Positions 11,104 to 23,589 of a stretch of 64,000 bases of DNA are shown one piece after another; the stretch's first letter is position 1, and every line of letters begins with the position of its first letter. Source of the DNA: Gnetum montanum (Eukaryota > Streptophyta > Gnetopsida > Gnetales > Gnetaceae). The stretch lies in assembly GCA_015680685.1 (NCBI GenBank), contig MNCI01027502.1, positions 220,705 through 284,704 of the forward strand, in the 5' to 3' direction. The position numbers were made by a program, and so were the translations under genes. The notes beneath the pieces were generated by a model. The model was not told the DNA's origin. It did not search any database and saw only the letters and a list, made by a program, of their open reading frames with translations.

Positions 11104-11939
11104 TGATGAACCACGATATCGGGGCCATGATATTGCATTTGCGATATCATGTACGTGATATTGGAGCCTTCCAAGTGATATTAGACATTCAATATCAGGG
11201 CCTGTCTTGTCACCTATAAATAAGAGGTGGGCGCACTTGGTTTGGCAATAGTTAGTTCATTAGTCTTAGTCCCTTACCCAAACTCTTACCTTTTTCCCTT
11301 CTCAAGTTAGAATTATTTCTGAGTGCCCACAGTAGGAGTCATAAAGTGAATGAATCCTTATTCGATCATTGTGTACCTAAGCACGCCTTGTGGCCAAAAA
11401 GAAAGATGAACTTTGTGATAAACCTTGCAGTATTTAGAATAGCTTATTTAATGTTATTTAATTCTTTCCTTAGTTAATTAATGTTCTCTCTCTCACCTTG
11501 TTAACTCACCCAAGTAAGCACACTCAGTACGACCACTTCGAGCATGTATGGAACACTTGGTAACCTAGTAACGATTAGCGTATGGTAATCCCAATAGTGT
11601 TACACTAGTTCAGAATGTGGATGGTAAGTGAGAATAGATGTTGGTGTTAGGACTAGTTAGAGCATAGTTGATTAGTTAAATTAAAGTGGTTACTTAATTA
11701 GTTCACTTCTCCCTTTATAGCACCAGGACATAAAACATAAAAATATATAAAAATCATATATCTCAAGTTTACTTAACCATACAATCGCACTATACAAGTA
11801 AGCTTGGGAAGACAATGATTTACTAACTCATCTAGGTTCTATAAAGGTGCATAAGCACTTAGTCCTTGGAATTCGACTAGATTGTGCGTGTACGCTCGTA
11901 TTTGTATGGTTGAGCGTAGGGATGCCTTGCCGCTCATCA
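11104..11939 (+). repeat. 3' LTR of E3
   Basis: TGATGA...TCATCA ends, 836 bp. U3 has five or more GATATC-type words (11114-11207) before TATAAATA at 11215-11222. R-U5 is the family type and ends 'ccttgccgctcatca'. No PBS follows, so it is a 3' LTR. A LINE tail begins next. Confidence 0.85.
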
Positions 11940-12380
11940 CCTATGTTTCAATTATTTTGGGTTCTAAAATTAATATCATTTTTATTTGAATAATATTAGG
12001 AAGGTCATAATTTAAAGGAAAATTACTTATTTGTTGCTATTCCTCTTCATTTACAATGCACAATTAGCAAAGCATGAATATAATCTCATCATCTAAGAGT
12101 TGAAACACGTAGATGGTTTAAAATTCCTTGTGAAAAATGAATATGCCAACTATACAATAAAAATAGCATTGAAGATGAATAGCACATTTTCCTACAGTGT
12201 CTTACGTTAGGGCACATTATACATAGATGGGATATTATAGTTGCAAATTTTATAGATTTATTTAAATATTACAAAAACACTTAGTAATTTTCAATATGTA
12301 TCTTCAAAGAGTCTACAAATGTAATAAAGTTTTGATTTAGTTTCATTAGGTAAGAGCCAAAGGCTTAAGGCCTACTCCTA
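11940..12380 (+). mobile_element. LINE ORF2 C-terminal tail (host of E3)
   Basis: One frame gives ETRRWFKIPCEK, ICQLYNKNSIEDE, HIFLQC from about 12105 to 12200. This resembles the zinc-finger-like C-terminal domain (zf-RVT type) of non-LTR reverse transcriptases, with stops. A noncoding stretch with 'gccaaaggcttaaggcc' follows, perhaps a 3' UTR. It may be the end of another copy of the LINE that starts next to it, or an unrelated LINE. Confidence 0.4.
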
Positions 12381-12589
12381 ACTTTTTAAAGTTGTCACAC
12401 TTCAAAAGAAATGAAAAAGATGAAATACTTTCTATAAACTACATTTTCTTTCATTTTGCCTAACAAGGACATTTTGGTAGGGAGGGATTTTATGACTTTG
12501 AATGTTTTGGCAACAAGGGTTTCTACAATGAGGTTTTCTACATTGATCTAAGGTAGCAAAGGGTCTAGCATTAATACTATGTATAATGC

Positions 12590-13660
12590 CACTAGATTCA
12601 ATTGGTGATCCTTTAGGTAGAACTATTTCTTCTTTGCCTTTAGATACAATTAGAACTATTGATCCTTTAGGTAGAACTATTGATTTATATAAATTCATTA
12701 CTAAGGAAAGTTCTAGAAGGTATGTTTTTGTGTGAATTATAGATTATTTACCTCATGTCTCAAGTTTTTTCAATTATTTAAATTTAGTTTGGAAAGATCA
12801 AGGTTTGGATGTTGTCCATGCTCATTATTTATTAAACTCATTTTTGTTGGTAGAATTTTTTGATTTCACAATGGTTTCTAAGGCCCTTGAAATCAATATT
12901 TTCAATCATTATCATGCTTTATGAATTATTGAAAAGTGGACTTCCTCTTTTAATCTAGCATCTCCTAGATTTTGGAAGATTCATTGTTTTGTTGAATTGT
13001 GTAATATTCTATTAGTTTTTGAAAAATTTGAAAGAGATATTATCTCTTGTATTAGGCCAATCATGCATTTTAAAACCCTTGCTATAGCTAGTGGTTTTCG
13101 TTGAATTTGATAAATGATTGAAGTGGATCTTAATTTACTTAAGAAAGAAATTCTTCTACATGCTGGAAAAATTGATTATGCATAGAAGGTTGTTTATTAT
13201 AATCTTCCAAAGTCATGTCACTATTGTCATTGTGAGAATCACATGTTTAATTCATGTCCTTTTATGCCACATAGAAAGGTAATGCAAGCACGTCAGCAAC
13301 AAGCTACTATAAATACTATTAAAGTTTCTTATACTAATGTTAAAGATTTTGCTAAGGTTTTGTCTATAAATGTTGTAAATCTTGCAAAGATTTCTTCTAC
13401 TAACATTTCAATAGTTATCCCACTACATTCTATTATTGTTGTTCAACAAAATGTATCTTCAAGGAATATTTTAATGAAATCAATTTCAAAAAATTCTTCA
13501 ATGACTAAGGTGAAAGAAATATATGCTCCTAAGATTTCACAAAATCCCATTGTTGATTTAGATGGTTTTCAAATGGTTTTTAAGTATAAAAAATGTCAAG
13601 GAAGTCTATCTATTGGTGAATATATGCCTAATCATCAAAATTGTTAGCATGTTCAAGATA
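12590..13660 (+). pseudogene. LINE ORF1, DUF4283-like with CCHC knuckle (broken)
   Basis: Frames pieced by eye show the plant L1 ORF1 pattern: a W-P-like core, then VVYYNLPKSCHYCHCENHMFNSCPF near 13193-13265. That last stretch is the 'VEYE.LP..C..C...GH....CP' signature joining the DUF4283-like region to a zinc knuckle (C-x2-C-x4-H-x4-C, with E for G). The following 134-codon stretch (13243-13647) is a Ser/Lys/Asn-rich tail. ORF1 proteins bind LINE RNA. The N-terminal half has TAG and TGA stops. A short direct repeat 'gatcctttaggtagaacta' occurs at 12607 and 12661. Confidence 0.6.
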
Positions 13661-13769
13661 TTTTAATTACTAATAATTCATTTGCAACTATTAGTCAAGA
13701 TATGGAGATGATTTCTTTTGAGAATGTTGATTTTACTAACAGGGCGAGGGGCTCCTCCCCCTCCACCCT

Positions 13770-14444
13770 ATGTTAATCTTTTCATGGAATGTCCAAGATC
13801 TTACTAATAGACTTCATTCAAAAGTTATCAGGGCTTTTCTTTCCACACAACATTTAGTTCTTGATTTTATTCTTCTTCAAGAGATTAAGATTTCCAATTC
13901 AGATATAGTCATGGCTAGTAATAGTATTCTTCATGATTCTATAGTATTATTTAATAATCATAATATTGGTTAAGGTGATGTAGCTCTCATTATTAATCAA
14001 AGTTGGTCTAAAAAAATTTCCTCTCATGGCATAGATAATTTTGTAGTTTAGGTTATTCTTCAAGGTGCTTCAAGTCCTTTTGGTATTTTTAATATTTATG
14101 GTTCTACTACTTTTGCAGATATAATTTCTTTATAGTAGTTTCTTCTCTAAAGTTTGCCTAACATTCCTTGACTTTTTGGTGGTGATCTTAATATGATTGG
14201 AAATTCTTATGATAAAATTGGTGGAGCTTCTTCTCAACATGCAGACCATGAGCATTGTATTTAGTGTGATGTTAAAGAATAATTTTGTTTATTTGATGAT
14301 GTTGAATGAAATGTTCATCGTCATGATTGGTTTACCTAGTCCAACCTCCATGAAGGTAATAACTGAATTTTTGAAAGACTTAACTGATTTTGTTTTTCCA
14401 AATTTTTTTGGTTATGTGATAGAAAGGTTATAATTCATAGAGAT
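13770..14444 (+). pseudogene. LINE ORF2 endonuclease, first part (broken)
   Basis: Starts MLIFSWNVQDLTNR, the N-terminal SWN motif of AP-endonuclease-like (EEP) nucleases of L1 elements. It continues with DFILLQEIKIS (catalytic QE) near 13865 and FGGDLNMIG near 14178 (the GDFN motif). It would nick target DNA to prime reverse transcription. There are several internal stops. It is cut at 14444 by E4. Confidence 0.8.
14440..14444. other. Target-site duplication of E4, left copy
   Basis: GAGAT here and AAGAT at 24418-24422 flank E4. Four of five bases match, as expected for an old 5-bp duplication. The LINE frame reads through as HRDATLLDHFPI when E4 and one copy are removed. Confidence 0.7.
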
Positions 14445-15296
14445 TGATGAATTGTGTTTAGACTTGTTCTGATATTAGATACATGATATTGAAGCCTCAA
14501 TATTAGATACCCAATATTAGACCCCAAGATGTGATGTTGAATATTTGATATTGTGGGGTATATGCTGGCCTATAAATATAGTGCTTGGGCACATGATTTT
14601 CATATTAGTTTTTGCATAGAGTAACAAAGTTATTGCAGTGTAGCTATTATAGAGTTAGAATATTTTTAAGTGTCCATAGTAGAAGTCTGAGTGTGTATGG
14701 ATTTTTGGTCAAGTAATAATGTACTTGAGCACAATAGTGTAATGGAAATAAAGACAAGTCCTTTTGATAATCCTTGTAGCACCGAGAATAGATTAATGTT
14801 TTTCTTTAATGCATTTATTATTCATGCACTTTAATTTGATGTATTTTAATTAAGAAATTAATTTCTAGTTGTTAATAAACACAAGCACAACCACTTTGAG
14901 CATATGTATAGCACTTGGTAATCCAGAAATGCTTAACGTTTGGTAACCCAGTAGTGCTATACATGTTTAGGATGTGTTTGGAGAGTGGGAATGGGTACTT
15001 GTGTTAGGTTAGCTAGGTAGTAGATTAATTAGATATTAAATTCTTCTACCTTTCATTCTTGTTCTAGGCATTTGAACTTATAAAATATAAAATAATAAAA
15101 ATCATGTGTCTCAATTATACTTAACCATACAATTAAGCTTCACAAGTATAGTTGAGAAGACAACAATAGTTATGATTAAATTTCATGTCTTAGAACTAGT
15201 GTTCTTGAGAACTTAAGGTTTATGAAATTCAACCAGATCACATGTAAACACTTGTGATTTGTATGGTTGGGCATAGGGGTACCTCACTTCTTGTCA
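14445..15296 (+). repeat. 5' LTR of E4
   Basis: Begins TGATGA and ends GTCA (decayed TCATCA), 852 bp. Decayed GATATC-type words (GATATT, CAATAT) fill U3. TATAAATA is at 14571-14578 and AATAAA at 14747-14752. Confidence 0.88.
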
Positions 15297-15315
15297 TTGG
15301 CATCATTGTTGGGGA
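15297..15315 (+). other. Primer-binding site of E4
   Basis: TTGGCATCATTGTTGGGGA directly after the LTR. Against TTGGCGCCGTTGCCGGGGA (complement of the tRNA-Asp 3' end) every difference is C-to-T or G-to-A. Confidence 0.8.
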
Positions 15316-15457
15316 TCCTTTTAGTTGTTATGTGCACTATGTATGAATTAGTGAAAATTATTCAAAATATTTGGAATGAACCCTAGAGTCATATCACACT
15401 TTAAAATAATGACAACAATATTTAAAAGCACACTACATTTTTATTCTCTAAAATAAA

Positions 15458-17960
15458 ATGTCTTCTTCTCATAGGATTGATTCTTTGATCGAGTCTAATA
15501 GAGTTCATTAGCAGGTGCCCAATAATATTGAGTGGTATATGCTCATCCTGATGAGTATGTATCCAACTTCACCTTCATCTTACACTAGGATGAATAACTG
15601 TGGTGGTGTGACATGGAGGGCAACATTATATTGTTGCCTGATCAATCTTTTTTTTGTGATGCTCCAATGAATGCTTATATGATTGGGTCTCTAGGGACTT
15701 CATGATGAGTATGTTGTGTAGAATAGTGATGCCAGGGATTATCATCTCATTGAGGCACAACATCTTAGGTATTTCTAGCTAGAATAGTGTCATAAATCTA
15801 TGAAGGGGAAGTGGTTCAGTGATTTCCCATTCTTGTTGTACCAAAAATATGGTAAAGACCCCTTCTCTAGGGGTTTTCCATTCGATGACACCCCTCTCTT
15901 TGATTTTGGTGAAGGAGGTCAAAATCAGAACCTATAATCCATGATCTACAATCCTAGTTTTGGTAAGAATGGATCTAATGACAAAGAAGGATCTAAAGAG
16001 GGAAGTCATGGTAGGGCTGTGGACAAAAAATAAGAGCATGATCATGACTACAATCACCAAAAGGGGGTAGCAGGCACCATGATGGTGTTAGTCCTCTTTC
16101 CTCTTCACCTTTGTCATCATCATCTTCTTCTTTTGGCTCCAACTGTAACTGCAAGGGGTACAACCATGATGGAGGTAACTAATAGGATTGAGATAACCAA
16201 AGGGACCATTAAGTAGGCCAAGACCAAGGGCAGAGGTGTTTAAGAAAGAATCATCATGATGAATGAAGGGGTAGTAGAGGGCATCATAGGAATTACAATC
16301 ATGTCCTCGATGAGCCTTTGCTTGCCACCCAAAGTATGCTAAACATTGTAGAGGCTGTAAGAATTTCCACAAGGCACATAAAGGATAGTCAGATTAAAAG
16401 GCTAGACATGAACAATATCCCTTAGTTTGAAGGGGGATATAACTCAAATCTAGAAAATCATCTCCATGGCTTTCAAGATGCATGTGCCTTGTTGAATATA
16501 GAAAATAAGTGACAAAAGCTTAAGTTGTTTCCAAAGACACTCATTAAAGAAGTAGAAAATTGGTACTAGTCCTTAGAATTGGAATCTATGAAATGATGGG
16601 GTAGAATGCTTGAATTGTTCAATGATAAATATCAAATGTACTCCCAAGTGTCCAATTTGAGAAGGTAGATCCAAGGATGGAAACAAGGGACATAGGAACC
16701 CTTGGACGCTACCATAGGTTACTACTATTCCTTGATGCATAGATGTCCTAGCCATGGTTATTCTCAATTAGATCAACTTTGCCACATTGTAGATGGGCTT
16801 CGATTTGAAATGAGGAGAACCCTTGGTGTCTATGCCCAAGGGAAATTATCAGAATTAAGCATCCATTAGATCCAAAGATTGATTAAGTAGGTAGCGAAAG
16901 AAGAAGGTGAATTAAGAAAATAAGAAAGTGCAGAAGAGTATAATCATGATCCTTCCATTTACAAGAGGAAGGTTTGATTCTATGACAGTGAGGAAGAATC
17001 ATCACTTGATGAGGTGATGAATAAGAAAACCTTACCACTTTAAAAATTTCAATATGAAATTACAGCCAAGGTTGATCAATTATGGGACTTCATGGATAGA
17101 AAATTTTAAGCTATCCTAAAAATTGCTGAAGAGTCCCAAGAACAAGATAGTGATTGTGAGTGCAGGAGGCACAAGGAAGTTGAACATGCCTATCAAAGAG
17201 GTAAGGGCAAGATTGCTAAGATAGAGAGAGTTGTAGGAAGCAAATTAGATGATGATGGTGGATGTGACATTTGCCATTATGAACAATCTAAGGGATGTTG
17301 TTCTATTGTGTCACACTTATAGGAATCTACCGTATATGCCTTGAATGCATGACTAGCACAAAGGCAAACATCTAGAAGATTACCTTATCCTCAAGGCAAT
17401 TCTAGGTAGTTCTACTAGCAACAATAGTATTATCCAAGTGGAACTCCACTGCAATCATATGAATAGTATCAATTGTGGCAGTAATCATAGTCATGGGTGC
17501 TAGCATTGCCAAGGTAGCAATACCCTTATAGAAAACTTGATTCATATGGGTATTATGTTCAGCAACCCTTTTCTCCATGTGACTCTTCTATTCATGTTTC
17601 TACGTTTCAACATCCCTACTACCCTCTTGATTATTATCGAACTCATTCTCCGCATGCAAGGAGGGATGCCACCTTTTACCCTTATCCTCCTCTTGTTCCT
17701 GCACATGCTTCTCCATCCTTTGCATAACTACCACCTACTCCACCTATGTATGGTGAACTTCCATCTCAACCAGAACAACGCAACGCTACCAAGGTTGTTA
17801 ATCTACAACCAGTTCATCAATTCAGATACTTGATAAAAAAAGACCTTTCTTTTGGCCCAACAGTCTACCTAAGCCCTCACATACATCTATGGTTGGCAAC
17901 CTTGCTTCTCTGTCTTCCTCTGTATCAAATTCTTTTGAGTCCCTTTCAAACCAAATACCA
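15458..17960 (+). pseudogene. E4 gag (broken)
   Basis: I chose the ATG at 15458 (MSSSHR) because E8 has an ATG giving MSSSSSHK at the same place. The core gag domain is near 16390-16870: NIP-FEGGYNS, LKLFPKTLIKEVENWY, GRMLELFNDKYQMYS and HIVDGLRFEMRRTLGVYA. A knuckle-like GCDICHYEQSKGCC lies near 17262. The corresponding E8 motif has H where E4 has Q, so zinc binding is doubtful. A Pro/Tyr/Gln-rich tail follows to about 17830. It would form the particle. Stops are mostly TAG or TAA at Q and W positions. Confidence 0.8.
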
Positions 17961-17979
17961 CCTAGGATCCATACTATTA

Positions 17980-18430
17980 TGCTTACTCATGTTGTATCTG
18001 ATTGGATCTATGTTGGAAACCTTCCTAGGAAATTAGTAGATCTTAGGAGTCCTCTTATTTGTTTGTAAATTTCTGGGAATGAACCATGCAAAGCTCTTCT
18101 TGAATCAGGTTCTAGTTTCAACCTAATTTCTCATGAGATGTATATTGCATGGAACTTGCCTCCTCTAAAGATAAGTAATATAAGATTAGAATTGGTAGAC
18201 CAGTTCATCACTATTCCATTAGGACTGGTAGAAGATATTGTGACCACTATCTGTGGGTGGTCTGATCCTAATTTCCTAGTAATTAAGTTAGAGAACTACA
18301 AAGGGGACTTCTCAATGATCATGGGAAGGACATGGCTAAGCATCATTGATGTAAAAATGGACATACGATATCTTTCCTTAGAAATATCTAAAGAAAATGC
18401 ATTTGGGAAGCTTGAGAAGAAGTGAGTTCC
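17980..18430 (+). pseudogene. E4 aspartic protease (active-site D replaced by E)
   Basis: CKALLESGSSFNLIS near 18087-18130 is the active-site loop. The catalytic D expected in 'LLD.G' reads GAA (E), which should inactivate it. MYIAWNLPPLK, IPLGLVEDIVTTICGW and MIMGRTWLSIIDVKM (flap and terminal G-R motif) follow in a long open frame (18138-18425). E3 keeps D at the same position. Confidence 0.75.
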
Positions 18431-18859
18431 ATGCATGGTGTACAATGATACAAGGTGATATTCTATGTAGAAACTCTAGGCAGTGAAATAAGCATCCATC
18501 TTTGGATTCAAGTAGTGCACACCAGAAGCTGATATTCAAAGGTGTATGTATGTAGCAACCACAAAACAAGAGGGCACCTAGTGGCTAACCATTAATTCTA
18601 AGAGCAGCACACTTTGCATGAAGCCTACTAAGAACCTCACATGTGCATATGTCACAGGTATGGATGAACTAGAGCAAGTTCATCACCAACTCTCTAATAA
18701 TGCAAATGATGATACCTATTGGGGAGAGTTGGAAATTTCTAAAAATTTCAAGCAAGAGCCCCTTGAATTAAAAACTCTACTAGTTGACATGAAATATGTA
18801 TTTTTTAAAAATGAAAAGCTAGTAATAATCAATACCAATCTTGCTCCAAAATAGAAACA

Positions 18860-19700
18860 GATGCTATTAAAAGTGGTTGAAAAATGGTTAGCAACCTTTG
18901 CCTGGTCATATCACGGACTCACAAGGATTGATCCTAGGATATGCCAACATCATATCTGCATTGATTTGGCCATGAAGCCAAAGAGGTAGCCACAAAGGTG
19001 ATTAAACCCCAAATTGAAGTAGATCATCAAGGAGAAAATTGAACAACTCCTCAAGATGAGGTTTATCTATCCCATTTGCGGATAGTGAGTGGGTTAGTTC
19101 ACTCGTTATTGTGTCCAAGAAAGATGGCAAGTGGTGAGTCTACATTGATTTTTGTCTGTTGAACATGGTAACATTCAAGGACTATTTTTCATTGCCATTT
19201 GTTAATCAAGTGTTAGACACAATATTCAAGCATTTCCACTATAGTTTTCTTGATGGTTATAGTGGCTATAACCAAATCTAGATTGCACTAGAGGACCAAG
19301 CCAAGACAACATCCACAAGTCCCTGGGAGACTTTTGCATATCACAAGATGCCTTTTGGTCTATGCAATGCCCCTAATACATTTAATGCCTAGTCTGAGCA
19401 TTTTTCAATAGAATATTAGTAGCTCTATGGAAGTCTTCATGGATGACTTCTCCACCTATGAAGCTACATTTGAGCAAGCCTTAGTTAGCCTTAAGTAGGT
19501 GTTAAAATGATGTGTTGAAATAAATTTACAACTCAATTAGCAAAAAAGCTATTTGATGGCCTAGGAGGACATTATGTTGGGGCATAGAATAGCATAAGCA
19601 AGAATTAAGGTTGAATCCAAAAAAATAAGGGTCATCCAAGGAATAACTTTCCAACTTGAAATCATTAAAGATGTTTGGTCATTCCTTGGACATACTGGTT
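18860..19700 (+). pseudogene. E4 reverse transcriptase (broken)
   Basis: Motifs spread over frames: IIKEKIEQLLK near 19021, SEWVSSLVIV near 19086, FSLPFVNQVLDT near 19190, FLDGYSGYNQI near 19249, KMPFGLCNAP near 19346 and MEVFMDDFSTYE (catalytic DD) near 19430. The connection FLGHTGYYQRFIENFS is near 19685. At least two frameshifts and several stops are present. The motifs are of the Athila type, as in E3. Confidence 0.8.
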
Positions 19701-19859
19701 ACTACCAACGATTCATAGAGAATTTCTCTAAGATCGTAAAACTATTGGGTGAGCTGAAAAACAAAGATGCTCCATTTGTTTGGAACACGAAATGTGAAAA
19801 AGCATACCAACAATTAAAGGAGAAACTTGTAGCAACTCCAATTCTACAAGACTCAACTA

Positions 19860-20250
19860 GTTCAAATCATTTCATGTTATGATGGATAAATCAAATTATG
19901 CCCTAGGAGTTGTGCTTACATAGATGGATGACAAGAAATGTCCATATTATATCCATTACACAAGTTAAAGCATTGTGGGTGCACAACTGAACTACACCTT
20001 CACAAAAAAAGAATTAATGGTAGTGGTATTTACTCTAAAGAATTTCAGGCATTATGCACTTGGATAGAAAGTGTTTATGCACATGGACTAGAACGCCAAC
20101 CACTTCTTGATGACGAAGTCAATGGTGAGGCCTTGTGTTATACAATGGTTGGTAATCTTACAGAAATTTGATGTTATGATGATAGATAAAAAGGACATTG
20201 AGAATTTGGTCACTGATCGCTTGTCTTGGTTGAGATGGAACAATAAAGAG
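19860..20250 (+). pseudogene. E4 RNase H (broken)
   Basis: FHVMMDKSNYALGVVL near 19870 (first D in M-D-K), KKELMVVVFTLKNFRHYALG near 20008 (E) and IDKKDIENLVTDRLSWL near 20183, the decayed 'DKKGTENVVADHLSRL' end motif. Frame changes are near 20090. The role is as in E3. Confidence 0.75.
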
Positions 20251-20399
20251 GAGGAAAGCCCACTATCTAATCTATTTCCTAATGAACTTGTCTTTGCAGG
20301 GGCTATAACTGAACAATTGCCCATAGAGCCTAAATTTTATGATGGCATTCTCACCTATCTTTTCATCCAAGAGATCCCATAAGGATTATATCATTGGAG

Positions 20400-21640
20400 G
20401 AAACAACAATTTCTTCACTAAGTAAAATGCTTCATGCAGATCAACGAACACCTCTACAAGGTTTGTGCTGATGGCCTAGTTCATTGGTGTGTCCCTAATA
20501 ATGATCAACTACACATTCTCTAAGATGCTCATGAAGGTCCTTGTGGGCACCACTATATTGAGAGACACATAACCATTAAACTTCTAATGGTAGGATATTA
20601 TTGGCCAACAATCTTCAGGGATGCTCATCAATACATCCACTCTTGTGAATGCTACCAACGAGATGGTGGAATGATGACTCAAATAGAGGGACCTTAATAG
20701 TGGATCTAGCCACTAGAACCCTTTAACATCTAGGGAATTAATCTCATGGGTTCCATCATGCCCATGTCAAATAGAAAGGTGTACATCATAGCCGTTGTTG
20801 ACTATTGTACAAAATATGCAAAAGTAGCAATGGTCACTTAATGTACATCTTCTATTGCTACTCAGTTTGTGCAACAAAATGTTGTAAAAAAGTTTGGTGT
20901 ACCATGTGCATTAATTTCTAATAATGGAACTCACTTTATAGGCACTACCTTCTAGAATTTCATGCAACGCTTGGATGTTGGACATAAACTAACAACACCC
21001 TACCACCCCTAAGCCAATGGCTAAGTTGAGGTTACCAATAGAGAAATCACAAAGATACTAACAAGAACTGTTAGAAAATATAGAAAATACTAGAGCATAA
21101 AACTCAACGATCCTTTTGGGACTACCACTTAACATGGAAACTTCCTATAGGCTATTCTCCCTATGAGCTAGTGTACCAAAAATTACCAACACTTCCTATT
21201 CAATCTGAGCTTTGTACACTTTCAACAGCTTGTGACCTTGACCTTGACTTAAGTCTAGCATAAAAAGAAAGATTAATGAATCTTAACTTTCTAGAAAAAA
21301 ATTGATTAGTGGCCCTATCATTTAACAAGTTGCACAAGGCATTCAATAAAAAGCACCATGATCTTAAAATTAGGAAAGTCAAATTTCGACTAGGAGATAA
21401 GGTCCTCTACTAGAATCCCACACATGTACCTTAATGAACTAAGTTTCAAATGTTGTGGGAAGGACGTTATATAATTTACAAAACTTTTCGTTCTAGGTCC
21501 ATGATGATCTACAAACCTGAGAGCCCAGACAAGAAACAACTGGTCAATATACAACAAGTCAAACCTTTCTACGAGCATAAGCCAACCAATTTAACAAACA
21601 CCTCATTGGATGAACAACCACTCTCAATCTTTCAGATCTC
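20400..21640 (+). pseudogene. E4 integrase (broken)
   Basis: HHCC region: AHEGPCGHHY near 20526 and CECYQRDGG near 20648. Core: GINLMGS near 20738, where the first D is N; ISNNGTHF near 20917, where the second D is N; NREITKILTRTV near 21040 with the preceding E kept in VEVTNREI. The C-terminal end with KPFYEHKP is near 21562. Both aspartates are gone, so the protein is inactive whatever the frame. Confidence 0.82.
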
Positions 21641-23589
21641 CTTCTTTCAACTTAGTCATGGGGGAGATGGTCATGCATGCTAACTATATAAGTGGCTTCT
21701 TAGTTTTCCATCTTTTTGTTTTACACCTTGTTACTTTTACAACTTTTTGTTTTACACAATCTTTATCTTACACCTTTTTGTTTTACATTATTAAATTTTC
21801 AAAGTTTTTGTTTTACAACATCATTACTACATTTTATTTTTCTTAATATTTTACAATTTTTTGTATATTTTCCTTTATTTGGATGTGATTTTCTTATTAT
21901 GTTTTAATATAACGTGCCTTATTGCCAACTGGTTACAATGTGTTTAATTGATGTGGGCATGTGCTATCTGATTACTTGATTGTTGATGTCTAGATTTTAT
22001 CTTTGAATTTTGTTATTGATAATTAGGACATGGTTTCTTTTTCATGCAACAAGCAATGAGTCCATAACATCCACCCATTCACAAACTCTATGGTTTTCCT
22101 TATTTTGGAAATGTGCAGTCTCTTTTTCATTAATACAACTTTAACAAACTTGTGACTTTGGTAGTTTCTAGATTTGGAAAGGATTAAAAGGTTTGAACAG
22201 GGTGTGACTTCAAGGGCATTTGGTACTCTTTGTAACTTTCTACTTACTTGGGTGCATGTGTGTTTTCATGGATTTCTCACCATTCCATGTTGACCAATAA
22301 TAGGAAGTTGAATAAATCTTTGCATGGTGTGGTTCCCATAAAAAAATGATGGGAATTTAAAGCACATCCCTTAGATAAAATAAACAGGCTACAAGATCTA
22401 GTTATGGGAGTAGAAAGATATGTTACCCATGCTTGAAGGCCCCCTCTAAGTAAGACCCTTCCTACTCTTTTCTTCTTTAATAAGGAGTGGTGGTTGTTCT
22501 GTGTGGGTACTCTTGTCTCAGGGGGGTGGACTAGTCTTAGAATGGTGATGTGATGTAATTGAATGTGGTTGGTTTTGGTTTAGACTAAGGATGGATTTTA
22601 TTAGATCATTTAACTAAAAATTCACAAGGGACTTCATGTGACCTTAGTTGGGAACTCCATTCCACATACATACTCTCTCATCCACCTATGCTATCAATGT
22701 TTCACCTCATTACCAGTTTCATGTTCTTGTTCAATGTCTTGGTTTGATGTGTCAAAATTCTTAGGTAGCTTATTTTGGATTTTTGTCTTTAACCATCCGT
22801 AACCATTAATCATCCATGGCGCCCATGAACTCCTTGGTTTGAAGTTATGCAAGGGCAATGAAAGGCCTATGCCTACTTTGGGAAGGATCCACTTGCATAT
22901 CTTTTAGTTGGGTTAGTTAAGTCCTTTCCCCTTACACATTCTCACAATCAAACCCTTTTGCATGCCTCATCAATGACATCCAATTCTGTGCATCTTCACA
23001 AAATTTTTTAGTAAATTCTCTTTTTATTTTTGTAAATTCTTCAACCCTTTTCCAGCATTTCATCATGTTGAACTTTGCAAAATTTAATGGACGACTTATC
23101 CATTTCACCTATTTTTCAACTTTCCTGCTAACACTAATAATAAAATTAATCCACCATAATCATTGCCTAGCCAAGTGTAACCACTGATGAGATAAGATAC
23201 TTAAAAGCTATACGTTACACATTGCATACTAATCCATGATTTTGTTATGATTGTAGTGGGAAGTGCAGACCAAAAGATTATCTTCATCAACGGATAAGCA
23301 ACAACACCATGTGATAAGGACTCTTCAAGATCATTGAATCTTCTTCCTCACTCTTCAGCTACAAGATGAGTTGGATGCCAGTTTTGTTTAGGGTGTTCAC
23401 TTCTCTTATCATGAACATCCAATTTTATAAAAGATTATAATCCATACGCTTGAGCACTTGGAGTCTATTTGTTCCATCTGAGTCAATTTGTATGTTAGTG
23501 AATAATCCCATACCTACCCAATATTTTGTAAAGAACTTGTTCCTCCTCTTATTCACTTGAGGATGAGCTTTTATTTAATCAAGAAGGTA
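21641..23589 (+). other. E4 3' noncoding region, T-rich block and polypurine tract
   Basis: At 21712-21860 there are about six copies of TTTTTGTTTTACA-like words. Conserved blocks shared with E3 and E6 follow, with no ORF kept among copies. The decayed purine tract AAGAAGGTA ends at 23589. Confidence 0.75.

Larger units (their letters stand above)
4851..11939 (+). mobile_element. E3: Athila-like Ty3/Gypsy element lacking its 5' part in view
   Basis: Order on the + strand is gag C-terminus, protease, RT, RNase H, integrase, a 1.9 kb noncoding 3' region, a purine tract and a 3' LTR. This is the canonical Gypsy order (integrase last). RT and protease motifs are of the Athila type. The 5' LTR and gag N-terminus must lie to the left of E2. 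After the LTR at 11939 the sequence changes to a LINE tail, taken as the insertion host. Stops and frameshifts occur in every domain. Confidence 0.85.
12381..14444 (+). mobile_element. L1-type LINE, 5' part
   Basis: Contains ORF1 (about 12590-13660) and the start of ORF2 (13770-14444). The element is split at 14444 by E4 and resumes at 24418. Removing E4 and one target duplication rejoins the endonuclease frame. Codons are very A/T-rich. I cannot place the exact 5' end. Confidence 0.75.

Noticed and set aside
16088-16767. Minus-strand frames over the E4 gag
   Set aside because: The + strand here carries the conserved gag core. These are opposite-strand shadows.
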